IMG/VR virus record: IMGVR_UViG_3300035698_031273
Coordinates: 1 to 64,000 of that record
DNA: 64,000 nucleotides
Source: a virus
Strand: one strand, 5' to 3'
Shown here: positions 41,601 through 50,580 of the stretch, one piece after another
Numbering within the stretch: the stretch's first letter is position 1
Layout of the letters: each line of letters opens with the position of its first letter
The notes under the pieces: generated by a model
The model's input: the letters and a program-made list of their open reading frames with translations, nothing else
The model's database searches: none
What the model was told of the DNA's origin: nothing
Made by a program: the position numbers and the translations under genes

Positions 41601-42490
41601 GGTCTTTGCAGGACTATACCGATAGGGGAAAACGACTTAGAACACAAACGAGCTATTTTGTTTGTGGAGATGCAGAGGATACATTTTTTTTACAAGAGAT
41701 AGGTATATCTCAAGAAAGACAAGATGCTGGTCTATCACAGAGATTTGTATATATGGGTAATGAATCACAAATGGATAAACCTTTTGAGGAAAGTAGATAT
41801 GCTGCTTATAAAGATAAGCACGGAAGAGTAAAATTATATTTTACTACAGAAGGAAAATTAAATATAAAAATAAGTTCTAATTTTCTTACTTGGTCTTATG
41901 CTGGTAAAGATATAGTTTTTCACAGGAATTTCTTTCCTAGTGATGGTAGTATAACTCAGGTTGATTTAAGTGATACTGAAATAAATAATATTCAGACAAT
42001 TTATAATGAATACTCAGATGTAGTTTCAATAGTTTATTTCCATGATAATATGATGTTTTTAAGAAGTTTTCCTAATCATTTAATAGTAGCAAATTATGTG
42101 AATGATCAGTTAGATGCTGAGATTATTACTAATTTTATTAATATCAATAGGGATAATTTTGATGATATTCCGATATTTCTTACGGGTAGATTATCTGATG
42201 AAATTCAATCATCATATACTATTGTTAGAGGAAAAATTGATTCTGGAGCAGTAGTTAAAGAAGCATATTTAGATAGTAATTCATCTATTATGGTACCTTA
42301 TCCAATTGATGAACTATCCGGTTTTTCCGGATTGTTGGATGTAGATACAGAGGTACAGCCATTTGGATTTATAAATGAAACAGGTGCTATAAGATTATTT
42401 TATATGGATTCTGAGGGGAACGTTCAAGGAATGTTAATTATGGCTGGTAAATATCCAACATTGGATGTTAAAATGGAAAATGCTTTATGA
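38624..42490 (+). CDS. Giant tail-tip structural protein
   Basis: A 1288-residue strand-rich protein directly after the tape measure, the usual place of distal tail and hub proteins. Around residue 905 ISYDNGLSWFNYQG matches an Asp-box (S-x-D-x-G-x-x-W) as found in sialidase-type beta-propellers, and is followed by strands like those of propeller blades. The N-terminal part contains Gly/Pro-rich linkers (FGTPAGSIIAGSLLTGVM). No enzyme active site is recognised. It overlaps the next gene by ATGA. Confidence 0.75.
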   Translation: MAIVCKAEGFLAYNSSDLIPDGYIWPILNKEHPVGGVRQNDLDNPDEGVSFTYERDADGNVTGIIEKRKQLPCSSINIECIFGKQMTNQGGTLVEPGTFFGTPAGSIIAGSLLTGVMTGAPSQGTSNFIFHICATETRFNVPVKITEEILQTGIFELPYYPMSVFAVVKEFVDPNDETDTVPHGLKFTDAQLSQLGLSETRRQYFKIKGVTDYKGRFGGVYGSAAGQPPQYGTPEAVDSISPDLFLEIIRDNRKLKFRGDNPDGGVISGLPVASTTQNDITDKKIKINTDGLTEEDLGKKLYITMCLGRDRYVRHVVSHRGNAINAGSVGGSGTAGIFSIGFVVDAWNYQLCQWMVPKGDPSFNDSDSEFKVPYSSFPAPVTGETLASRVGESDSYDVIEGWRLSEGITYKTSKMWAADKRGIILITIEHGQVKQATDTIIFPRDQIRDQNWFDNYLKENNLEQENISLFSVQDVTGILYDISDINNTLLYDQEKIPYYRPFALALQNVSKYSTDDSQSGVGIVNLDIVNNNLQVDGSFYDLSNSLFKSTPMSSYLASDSTAGEMGYSGFGCTFIDDKGSYFAGSNPSNQTTFSLYVPTGFIIESDWRLFSPEFYGKFSNKTRIYVEDFSGDVTSQLSNLFVKTTPIIEGAISVDHNYFRDAILVFEDNKLNECISFQYFPRRSYKKIRNRLTYNKNLSHNVLPFNHHDFLGVGYDRLIGTIPSYSVGRPASVDYFYACNPHLSGTSYDEIYTKKVLVDEGQVNYIAPDKISIDIDEIDLFRSLQITYYCHNVVNLSEDQKNISLQFTSTNTVINNVYMPFSMSTSSFPNLLIIDCRFYRGGPIILEGEILRYVTIQKIEAITMEQNTFFKYKVDGKQPSMIYSGDNKIAVLYSDKMNNLSITISYDNGLSWFNYQGIIRLAKGETASLPYIVHDDVMSFIHLFYVLNNKFLMYRQVNLNDLVCEDSFLTYNPPDLIGPNISDDEIQGINLDGSLQDYTDRGKRLRTQTSYFVCGDAEDTFFLQEIGISQERQDAGLSQRFVYMGNESQMDKPFEESRYAAYKDKHGRVKLYFTTEGKLNIKISSNFLTWSYAGKDIVFHRNFFPSDGSITQVDLSDTEINNIQTIYNEYSDVVSIVYFHDNMMFLRSFPNHLIVANYVNDQLDAEIITNFININRDNFDDIPIFLTGRLSDEIQSSYTIVRGKIDSGAVVKEAYLDSNSSIMVPYPIDELSGFSGLLDVDTEVQPFGFINETGAIRLFYMDSEGNVQGMLIMAGKYPTLDVKMENAL

Positions 42491-45400
42491 AAATAGCTAC
42501 TGATGGAAATATAAGAAATATACCTAAAATAAAATATCCTGGTCCAGGAGATTTTAAAGATGTAGAAAATCCTGTTTCTGCTATAAATACAGGTATAGTT
42601 GCTTTAAAATGTATTATTAATGGAATTAGTCCTTTTGAAAGAAGTTCTCGTGAAGATGATGCTTTAGTTTTTAATAATAATACTTTTAGTGAAGAAAGAT
42701 TACAATATTATCCAGATATTCCCCCTAATTCTGTTCAAACAATACAGGGTCTGGAGGGAATTACATTAATGCCTAAATATGTATTTAGGCATAATTATTT
42801 ACAATGTACTCCAAGTAAATTTGCTGTAGTAGCAAATGCTAAATGGGAGGAATTAAAAGGAAGTGATAAGGCATATCAAGTAAAATATATGGAGGAACAA
42901 ACATGGCTTATAAGACCAGGTTTGTTTGATAGTGATTTTATTCGTATTGATAAGTATGGCAATACTATCTCATTAGATTGTGTTTCTGAACAAATATGGC
43001 AATATGTGGCAGCTCAATTACCAGATAATTCTGATGATATTGATAAAAATAATGATGGGTCTGCTAATTCTCGTGTAAGTTTGGACCAATGGACAGAACA
43101 ATATAGTACTAGGATTATGCAACCAGCTAGTAGTAATAGTTTAGATGAGCAAACAGTAGAAATTCAATATCCCGTACAAATATCTTCTTCTAATTGTCAG
43201 GGAGTTGGAGTTCATTGGGGGCTAAAGAAAAAGACACCTTTATTTAAGGGAGAAGATTTTTTTATTCAATTTAGAAAAGTATCACTTGCTGAAGATATTC
43301 CTTCTTTAACCAAAGATGACTCAGAAAGAAGATTTTCTTATTATAATAGTGATTATAAAATTTTAGACGTAAATAGAGTAAGTGATTTATCTTGGTTGCC
43401 AGAATTAGAAACTTATATTTATGATAATCAGGGAGTTTTGGGAGTTTCTTATAGATACGATGAATATGGTGTTCAAAATGTTGAAATTACTGATAAAAAA
43501 ACTTTAAATTTTTCTAATCAAGCTTATTATATTGTGGAAATAGGTGATTTTCAATCTGATCCTGAGAATCATTATTTCATTGTTATTTGTCAAAATTCTG
43601 TTCCACTATGTTTAACAGTAGAAGACAAAGAAGTTTTAGATGTTTTTGGACAAGAAGGTATACTTAGGTTTTCTAGAGTTTTGAGTACATGTAATGGAAG
43701 TATGATACGTCTTGGGGAGGAAAGTTCTGGTACTAAAATAAGGGGTGCAGATTTAATTAATACAGAAGTTTTAATGATGACTGTTAGAAATTATTTAGGA
43801 AAGTTGATGATAACCTTTAATGGAAAGGGTTTTGAAACAACACCTTGGGTAATTGATCGTACTGATTTAGGAGTAGATGGTAGTAGTAAAGTTAAAATAG
43901 TTAATGTTCCTCATTCTACAATTTCTGTTTTTGGAGGAAATATTAATTCAGGTGTTTTATTTGGTCCTTTACAATATCAAAAAAAAGTAAGTTTTCGTCA
44001 TCCTTCTCAATTAATGAGATATAAAAATACTGTTGGAATAAATAACGAGTCATTTTCTTTACCTTCTCAGTCTAATTTTCATAATCTTTATTTAAGAATA
44101 AATGATATTGGAGAACCTGTTCCCAGTCTTATTAATACTGGAGAAGTTATTTTTGGTAACAACGATCCGTATAAACCATATTTTACACAAGATGCTCAAG
44201 TTTTTAGAGAACACTTAAAAGATGAAAATAATATATGGAATTGGGGAAATTTTTTCGGAGAAGAATCATTAAGGGAAATGTTACCTCCTATTTCTTATTA
44301 TGTTAAATTATTTGATAATGCTATGACAGGTGAGTTTAGAAAGGCTTTTCAGGCTTGGTATTATTCTCTTAATTATTCTGAAATTAAAGTTGATAAATAT
44401 AATATTTCTATAGACGCAAGTAATCGGCGTCAGTATTTTTTTACAGAAATAAAATTATTAGCAGGAGATCATTTATTTGGTAGTCAAGATGTTTTGCCTT
44501 CTGGTGTTGTTCGTAAAAACGAGAATAATAATCTTCCTTATGTTAATATGTGGGCTTTACAATCTTGTAAACCACCCATCCTAACGATGATTAGGTTGGT
44601 TGCTGATTCTAACCCAACTCCCAGATGGCAGACAGAGATAGTAGATGCCAGTAATCATGTTCTTAGTTTTAATGAAACATGGAGCACCACAGACTTTACT
44701 TCGTTGGAACATAAAGGATCAATTAAATTTTTAGTAAACGAAGGTATGTATATGGATGAATGGGATCAAGGTTATGTCACAGAGAGATTATTATCTCTTA
44801 GAGACAAAACTTTTTATGTTGAAATATGGGGTGGTTACGAAGCACAAGTTGGTGATTCATCTAATGATCTTGATAGATGTAATTATCCACAAATGCCAGG
44901 TTTATATAAATTATTTACAGGTATTTGTAGTGGGGGAACTATTACTAGGTCTTATGGGCAGAGGGTAATGGACTGTGTTTTGGAGGACTATTCAAAAGTT
45001 CTTAAAGATCAAAGATTTTTTAATAGTCCTTTTTTTGATGGAGTTAGGGATGTTAATGCTGTAAATCAAATTTTAGATATGGCAGGTTTTCGTTCAGATA
45101 TGATTCCGTGGAATATTGTTCTTTCCGATGGAACTCCATTAACTTTGCAGAATTATGGTCCCAGAATAATATTAGATAATTTAGCTTCTACTCCAGCTAA
45201 TTACCAAATGAATCTTATTTTTCCTGATAATAGAATAGCTTATTCTTTACCATATGCTTTGCCAAGTTCTTACGCCCGTTTAACACAACCATTTTACAAA
45301 TTTAAAGCTGGTAGTGATACTTTTCATGATGGTATTGCGAAGATATCTAAAACAGGGGGAAAAATATTTTTCTTTGACCAGTTTGGTATTGCTCACTTTG

Positions 45401-45969
45401 AAAATTATTTTGATCATTATCAGGATATAGTTTTAACCGGAGGGACAGTTGATTTAAGTGAGATTGCTTTTTTGTATTCAACTAATCCAGATACTTATGC
45501 TGGACAATTAATATTTAAAGGAATGACAGTAAACCACGATGTGTCTTCTGCATATAATCATATTAAATTATTAACAAATACTCCTAATTTCACTCCTGTT
45601 TGGATGGATAATGTTAATTGGGATTCATTTGATAATCCTGAGTCAGAAGGATTTCTTGGTTATTTAAAGTTATTTTATCAGGCAGAAGGTGTAATTGGGG
45701 ATGAAGCTGCTGCAGCACGTTTGTTGGAATTTTATAGTATACAAATGTTTAAACCTCCTGTTGTAGTTAATTTTGAAAGTTATGGTCAGCCCGTTAGAGC
45801 TTTAGATATTATTGGATTAAATTATGTTCCATTAAGGGTAATGAAGGTAGAATCTACTATGGAGCCTCAAAAAAATATATGGTGGCAGACATTAGAGTGT
45901 GAGTGGACTAGTGTTGCTGACTATTATAATCTTTTAACAGCTAGAAATCCACTTATCACGGAGGTTTAA
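42487..45969 (+). CDS. Giant tail-tip/baseplate-like protein
   Basis: A 1160-residue protein. Strand-rich throughout, with a conserved-looking C-terminal third: YKLFTGICSGGTITRSYGQRV followed by MDCVLEDYSKVLKDQRFFN (about 805-845), and later KMFKPPVV-like IQMFKPPVVVNFESYGQPVRALDIIGL (about 1090). The 'measure a field, then D...L' pattern resembles tail-hub proteins of siphoviruses, but homology cannot be shown by eye. It lies third after the tape measure, where hub or tail-associated proteins are expected. Confidence 0.7.
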   Translation: MKIATDGNIRNIPKIKYPGPGDFKDVENPVSAINTGIVALKCIINGISPFERSSREDDALVFNNNTFSEERLQYYPDIPPNSVQTIQGLEGITLMPKYVFRHNYLQCTPSKFAVVANAKWEELKGSDKAYQVKYMEEQTWLIRPGLFDSDFIRIDKYGNTISLDCVSEQIWQYVAAQLPDNSDDIDKNNDGSANSRVSLDQWTEQYSTRIMQPASSNSLDEQTVEIQYPVQISSSNCQGVGVHWGLKKKTPLFKGEDFFIQFRKVSLAEDIPSLTKDDSERRFSYYNSDYKILDVNRVSDLSWLPELETYIYDNQGVLGVSYRYDEYGVQNVEITDKKTLNFSNQAYYIVEIGDFQSDPENHYFIVICQNSVPLCLTVEDKEVLDVFGQEGILRFSRVLSTCNGSMIRLGEESSGTKIRGADLINTEVLMMTVRNYLGKLMITFNGKGFETTPWVIDRTDLGVDGSSKVKIVNVPHSTISVFGGNINSGVLFGPLQYQKKVSFRHPSQLMRYKNTVGINNESFSLPSQSNFHNLYLRINDIGEPVPSLINTGEVIFGNNDPYKPYFTQDAQVFREHLKDENNIWNWGNFFGEESLREMLPPISYYVKLFDNAMTGEFRKAFQAWYYSLNYSEIKVDKYNISIDASNRRQYFFTEIKLLAGDHLFGSQDVLPSGVVRKNENNNLPYVNMWALQSCKPPILTMIRLVADSNPTPRWQTEIVDASNHVLSFNETWSTTDFTSLEHKGSIKFLVNEGMYMDEWDQGYVTERLLSLRDKTFYVEIWGGYEAQVGDSSNDLDRCNYPQMPGLYKLFTGICSGGTITRSYGQRVMDCVLEDYSKVLKDQRFFNSPFFDGVRDVNAVNQILDMAGFRSDMIPWNIVLSDGTPLTLQNYGPRIILDNLASTPANYQMNLIFPDNRIAYSLPYALPSSYARLTQPFYKFKAGSDTFHDGIAKISKTGGKIFFFDQFGIAHFENYFDHYQDIVLTGGTVDLSEIAFLYSTNPDTYAGQLIFKGMTVNHDVSSAYNHIKLLTNTPNFTPVWMDNVNWDSFDNPESEGFLGYLKLFYQAEGVIGDEAAAARLLEFYSIQMFKPPVVVNFESYGQPVRALDIIGLNYVPLRVMKVESTMEPQKNIWWQTLECEWTSVADYYNLLTARNPLITEV

Positions 45970-45970
45970 T

Positions 45971-46201
45971 TTGAATACATCAAAAAATAATGTTCGTTTG
46001 TCAGAATTAGAAAAAGGCATACAGAAAATGATTGATTATAGAATGAGAACCAATCAAAGCAATTATGATTTTGTCAGGGATCGTAATGGAATATTTAATT
46101 CTGGAGCCTTTCAATTAAATAATTTTGGAGGGACATCGAATTATGCGTCGTTTGGTGGAGGACGTAAACGTGTAGGGGAAAAATATATTGTTGGAAAATA
46201 A
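45971..46201 (+). CDS. Small tail-region protein, unknown function
   Basis: A 76-residue protein from a TTG start that follows the previous stop by one base, with GGAGG just upstream. The first half is basic and helical (LSELEKGIQKMIDYRM); the second is Gly/Phe-rich (FNSGAFQLNNFGG, FGGGRKRVG), resembling disordered connector tails. Confidence 0.65.
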   Translation: MNTSKNNVRLSELEKGIQKMIDYRMRTNQSNYDFVRDRNGIFNSGAFQLNNFGGTSNYASFGGGRKRVGEKYIVGK

Positions 46202-46236
46202 ATTTATAAATCGTAATTTTAGGAGTAATAAATAAA

Positions 46237-49200
46237 ATGGGTACTACCCAATTCTATGCGATGGCCTACTTCGATTTTGGTGATGATCTATCAACTCCTT
46301 TAAATGTACAAAAGGAAATTGATCGTTTTGTTCTTATAGATAAACAAATATATGCTTTATATAATGTTTTTGGAAATGGAGTTATTAGTGGATGGGAAGT
46401 CTCAGACGGGGGATATTCTAATGAAACAGGTATTGCTGTTATTATCTCTCCTGGTATTGGTATAATAAAATATTTAGCTGCTGAAACTACTTTTACTAAT
46501 AATGTTGACGGGTTGCCTCCTAATAGTATTTTCCATTTATATGCAGTTCTACAAGGAAAAACAGTTCAGAATAGGCTTATTAATTTTGCTATTTCATCAA
46601 GTAATATTGACAATGATTCATCTTTGAAGTTGGCTACCATTACAACAGGAGATAATGCTGTAGCCACTATAGACAATACGGTTAGAGATTTAATTAGCTT
46701 TGATGAAGTAATTAGAGAACAAATAGATGCTCATAAACATAGGGGCAGTCCTACTAAAATAGATTTGCAAAATGAAGTTAAGAATCAGTTGCCTGGGGCT
46801 AGAATAGAAGGTATAGATGCTTCTAAAATTGTTAGTGGAACATTTGACCTTGAAAGACTTCCTTCTATTGATCATAATGATCTTGAAAACAATGGTATAT
46901 TAACACATGCTGCACTTGATACTTTATCTAGGTCTTTAACTCAAAGCAATAAAGAGTTATTAGGGGAAATAGCCAGTATAAATCTTTTTAAACAACTTAT
47001 TTTTTTGAAATATAAATTTGATGTACATAATACAGCTTATGTTATTGATGAACATTTTGTCAATGAATTTGTTATTATTCCTGGAATCACTCCCGATGCT
47101 TATATTGATTTTTCTGCCAGTACTGCTCAGATAAATTTACAAGAACATTGTATTAGTGGTAAACCGGCAAAGATAGGTACATTTACATCTATTTATTGGG
47201 ATTCTCAACAATCTTTTGAAGGAGCGGAAAGTTATAGTGATGTTATTATTTCAGGTGGTCAGGTTTCGTTATCTAGAGACTATACAGTAGTAGATATAAT
47301 AGAAAATTTTGAAGAAGCCACTAGACCAGGTCAACCTATCCCTGGTTTTACTAAATCAGTTGTTATTTTAAATGATGATTCAGAGATTGTTGCTGAAGGA
47401 TCTGATGTGAATAAGATAGAAGGTTTTTATAGTGGTAGTTTTACATCTTCAGCCACTATTAGGAGTAACTTTACAAAGATATTTTCTACCCCTCGTAATT
47501 GGACTAATTATAATGAATTAGTTTTTGATATTAAATGTTCTATTACTTCCCATCAACCAGTTTATGGGTATTTTGTTTATGTAGATGGAAATGGAACAGA
47601 ACATAATAGAGAATTTACTATTTTATCAACTAATCAAACGACGTTTAATGAAGATCCTGCTAAAAATAATTTTGAAACGGTTGTGGTGGACATATCATTT
47701 TGGGACAGATCTAATATTACTAAAGTAGTAATATATACTGATGAAAATGATGAAAATTTTGTTTTTTATCTAGACAATATGTTTGTTCGTCGTGAAAATT
47801 TAGTGGTTTCAGAAGGTTTTATAAGATTAAGACATGAAGCACAAACTTCTGTTACTTTTTATTCTGTGATTTATAATGCTACTGTTCCTGACAATACAGG
47901 GATACAGGTTAGGGTTAGAGTAGCTAATTCTGTTGATTTATTAGATAGAGTAGGTTATTCTTTATCTCTTAATGATGGGGATATATTTGCAATAGTAGGG
48001 ACTGCAGCAGAAATCGAAATAAGATTAACTAGTAGTGATGGACAATCTACTCCTATTTTGGATTCTGTTGAATTAAGGATGTTGGTAGAAGCTACTTTTC
48101 ATGGTTTTGATATAAATACTGCTACTGAATGGAATAGGGGAGATAAACAAAATATTACTGTTTCAGAATCAGTTACTTCTTCATTAGATTCTGATCTAAG
48201 TATAAGTCCATATATTAATGTGGACGGATTATCTTTTTCCGTTAAAGATATAATTAGTGAAATAACTGATGAGGGTGTAGCAATTTATGGTATATCTGGT
48301 AAAAATATGCCTATTTCTCCTTTGCAAGCGGCTCATTGGGCTGATTATCCCGCGTATAAGTTTGATGATATACTTTCGGTTGTAAGAAAATATAATAAAC
48401 ATTTTTTAGTGGCAGATTCAAAAAATAATCGAGTTATTGAAGTAGATAAGGATGGTAATTTTATTCGTGGTTTTGCATCTACATATGTTAGTAGTGGCAA
48501 CTTCTACCCTTCTAACTCTTGCTATAAGTCTTCTAATGGTGTTTTAACAATTGTTTGTACTTCATCTTCTATAGTATCAGATATAACTAAAATAGTTCTA
48601 TATTTGAGTGGAGCACCTACAAAGTTAACATCCAATGAGATCGTTTTATCTACGAATAAAGGGCAAGGAAAAGTTATTGAGATACAACTTGGTAGTGTTT
48701 TGATGGCACAGTTGGCTGGGGTAAGTTCAGGACTTACTATAGATTTTGAAGTAGGAGCATTTAGTAGTGGAATTGAAAAAGATTTTAATGCAACTAAATT
48801 ATATGGATTATATGGCATAGAGTGTTTTATTGGTGATTATACTTATATGGATGGTATTAAAACTCCAGTTTTTGTTAATATTTTATCTTCAGATAATTGG
48901 GTTGTGTGTAATGCCGGTATACGTTATACAGAGGATGGAGAAGATATATCTTTTGAAAATCTTGGTGTAGAAGTTCCGTCAATTATTGAGTTTAAACCAT
49001 CTACATTGGAGACTGTTTTTACTACTGATAGAATTGGTTTTTCAGAATTTACATTGGGAAGTTTAGTGGAGATTAGTAGTACTCGGTGGGTGGTAGCAGC
49101 TTTGGGAAGTTTTGCTGGTGCTTTAGGTGCAGTTGTTCCCGATAGTAATATTTCTCATTTTAGATCTGCTGCTTTAGAGGCTCTAAAAGATTTTAGATCA

Positions 49201-49458
49201 GGAATATTTATTATTGATAAACCATCTGATGTTCCTAAACTTCAATATACAGCCCCAGATGGTCTTTATATTTCTGATATTTCTAGGGCATCAGACGGAA
49301 CGTTTTTGGCTGGTGAATCAGCTTTTGTTAATGCTAGTGGAAGACTTATTAAATTAGATTCTTTTTGGAATATAACCTGGATGTATGGAAATGGAACATT
49401 AAATGCTGTTAATGACGCTAAGATAATGTCTAATGGAAATGTGATTGTAAGTGTTTAG
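46237..49458 (+). CDS. Large tail fibre-like protein with C-terminal beta-propeller features
   Basis: A 1073-residue protein starting MGTTQFYAMAYFDFGDD. The first 250 residues resemble fibre attachment regions (FGNGVISGWEV, then DAHKHRGSPTKIDL with an H-x-H motif, then LERLPSIDHNDL). Middle domains (about 340-620) are jelly-roll-like strand blocks. Near 724-747 FLVADSKNNRVIEVDKDGNF fits an NHL-type propeller blade, with further blade-like segments to the end. Likely a receptor-binding or tail-side fibre. Confidence 0.75.
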   Translation: MGTTQFYAMAYFDFGDDLSTPLNVQKEIDRFVLIDKQIYALYNVFGNGVISGWEVSDGGYSNETGIAVIISPGIGIIKYLAAETTFTNNVDGLPPNSIFHLYAVLQGKTVQNRLINFAISSSNIDNDSSLKLATITTGDNAVATIDNTVRDLISFDEVIREQIDAHKHRGSPTKIDLQNEVKNQLPGARIEGIDASKIVSGTFDLERLPSIDHNDLENNGILTHAALDTLSRSLTQSNKELLGEIASINLFKQLIFLKYKFDVHNTAYVIDEHFVNEFVIIPGITPDAYIDFSASTAQINLQEHCISGKPAKIGTFTSIYWDSQQSFEGAESYSDVIISGGQVSLSRDYTVVDIIENFEEATRPGQPIPGFTKSVVILNDDSEIVAEGSDVNKIEGFYSGSFTSSATIRSNFTKIFSTPRNWTNYNELVFDIKCSITSHQPVYGYFVYVDGNGTEHNREFTILSTNQTTFNEDPAKNNFETVVVDISFWDRSNITKVVIYTDENDENFVFYLDNMFVRRENLVVSEGFIRLRHEAQTSVTFYSVIYNATVPDNTGIQVRVRVANSVDLLDRVGYSLSLNDGDIFAIVGTAAEIEIRLTSSDGQSTPILDSVELRMLVEATFHGFDINTATEWNRGDKQNITVSESVTSSLDSDLSISPYINVDGLSFSVKDIISEITDEGVAIYGISGKNMPISPLQAAHWADYPAYKFDDILSVVRKYNKHFLVADSKNNRVIEVDKDGNFIRGFASTYVSSGNFYPSNSCYKSSNGVLTIVCTSSSIVSDITKIVLYLSGAPTKLTSNEIVLSTNKGQGKVIEIQLGSVLMAQLAGVSSGLTIDFEVGAFSSGIEKDFNATKLYGLYGIECFIGDYTYMDGIKTPVFVNILSSDNWVVCNAGIRYTEDGEDISFENLGVEVPSIIEFKPSTLETVFTTDRIGFSEFTLGSLVEISSTRWVVAALGSFAGALGAVVPDSNISHFRSAALEALKDFRSGIFIIDKPSDVPKLQYTAPDGLYISDISRASDGTFLAGESAFVNASGRLIKLDSFWNITWMYGNGTLNAVNDAKIMSNGNVIVSV

Positions 49459-49479
49459 GTTTTATGACGAAACAAATTT

Positions 49480-50580
49480 ATGATAAAAACCAAGATACGC
49501 TACGCATGTTTTTTAAATCATACGGGATATAGTCAAGCAGCACAGGATTATATCTTAGCTTTATATAATAGTGGCAAATATGATATTAAAATAAATTTAT
49601 ATGGAAAGCACCCTTCTAAATTAGCTATATCTGAGAAAACAAATAAATTATTTAAAAATATGATAGATAAAGATGATAATGGTCGTAAAATACTTATATA
49701 TCATTGTATTCCACCTATGCAAAAAAGAGCTGCTTCTTCTAAAATAAATATTGGTTTTGGTACTTTTGAGACTTTTTCACCTCCAGATGATTGGGTGTCA
49801 ATTCTTAAAAGAAATACGGCAGTAATTTTTCCTTCTAGTTTTAATAAAAAAATATTTAGTAATTTTTTGTTTAAAAAACCATGTTTTCATATTCCTCATT
49901 GTGTGAATACTGAATTATATAATGATGCAGTTGAGCCTAAAATTAATTATGACAAATTCACATTTTTATTTATTGGTAGTTGGAGGCTACGAAAGGGTTA
50001 TTCTGCATTACTTGAGGCATATTTTTCTGAATTTGATGTTTCTGATAATGTGCAATTACTTATAAAGACCGATAAGTCAGACCAATCTGAAAAATATATT
50101 TGTGAGTTAAAACGTCAATACAAATTAAAAAGTAAAGGATTACCATCTATTATTTTTGAAAAAGATATATTGGATGAAACAAAAATGCCGGGATTTTTAA
50201 AATCTGCAAATTGTTTAATAATGCCGACAATGGGAGAAGGCTTCGGTTTACCAGGTTTGCAGTGCATGTCTCTTGGAGTACCTATAGTTATAACAAATTT
50301 TTCAGGGTGCCAAGACTATGCTAATAACGACAGGGCAACAATGTTGGAAATAGAGGGATATAGACAATTTTCTAATTTAGATAGGATACCTCAATTTTCC
50401 AATAAAAAATGGGCATTTGTTTCTGTGAGACAAATAAAAGAAAAGATGAGATTTGTGGTAAATAATTATGAACAGGTAGAAAATAAAGCTAAAAATGCCA
50501 TACCGTTTGTTCATAAAGAATTTAATTATAATATCACAGAAGAAAAATTTTCTAGTATGTTGGGAATGTTTTATGATTAA
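49480..50580 (+). CDS. GT4-type glycosyltransferase
   Basis: A 366-residue protein with a C-terminal GT-B domain. FTFLFIGSWRLRKGYSALLEAY (about 162-183) opens the domain. CLIMPTMGEGFGLPGLQCMSLGVPIVIT (about 246-273), with the E-G-F-G-L-P-x-L-x-x-M pattern, is the donor nucleotide-sugar site of GT4 enzymes. The N-terminal half is the expected acceptor domain (IKTKIRYACFLNHTGYSQAAQDYI). It could glycosylate a tail or adhesin protein made by its neighbours, or modify the host surface. Overlap with the next gene suggests coupled expression. Confidence 0.88.
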   Translation: MIKTKIRYACFLNHTGYSQAAQDYILALYNSGKYDIKINLYGKHPSKLAISEKTNKLFKNMIDKDDNGRKILIYHCIPPMQKRAASSKINIGFGTFETFSPPDDWVSILKRNTAVIFPSSFNKKIFSNFLFKKPCFHIPHCVNTELYNDAVEPKINYDKFTFLFIGSWRLRKGYSALLEAYFSEFDVSDNVQLLIKTDKSDQSEKYICELKRQYKLKSKGLPSIIFEKDILDETKMPGFLKSANCLIMPTMGEGFGLPGLQCMSLGVPIVITNFSGCQDYANNDRATMLEIEGYRQFSNLDRIPQFSNKKWAFVSVRQIKEKMRFVVNNYEQVENKAKNAIPFVHKEFNYNITEEKFSSMLGMFYD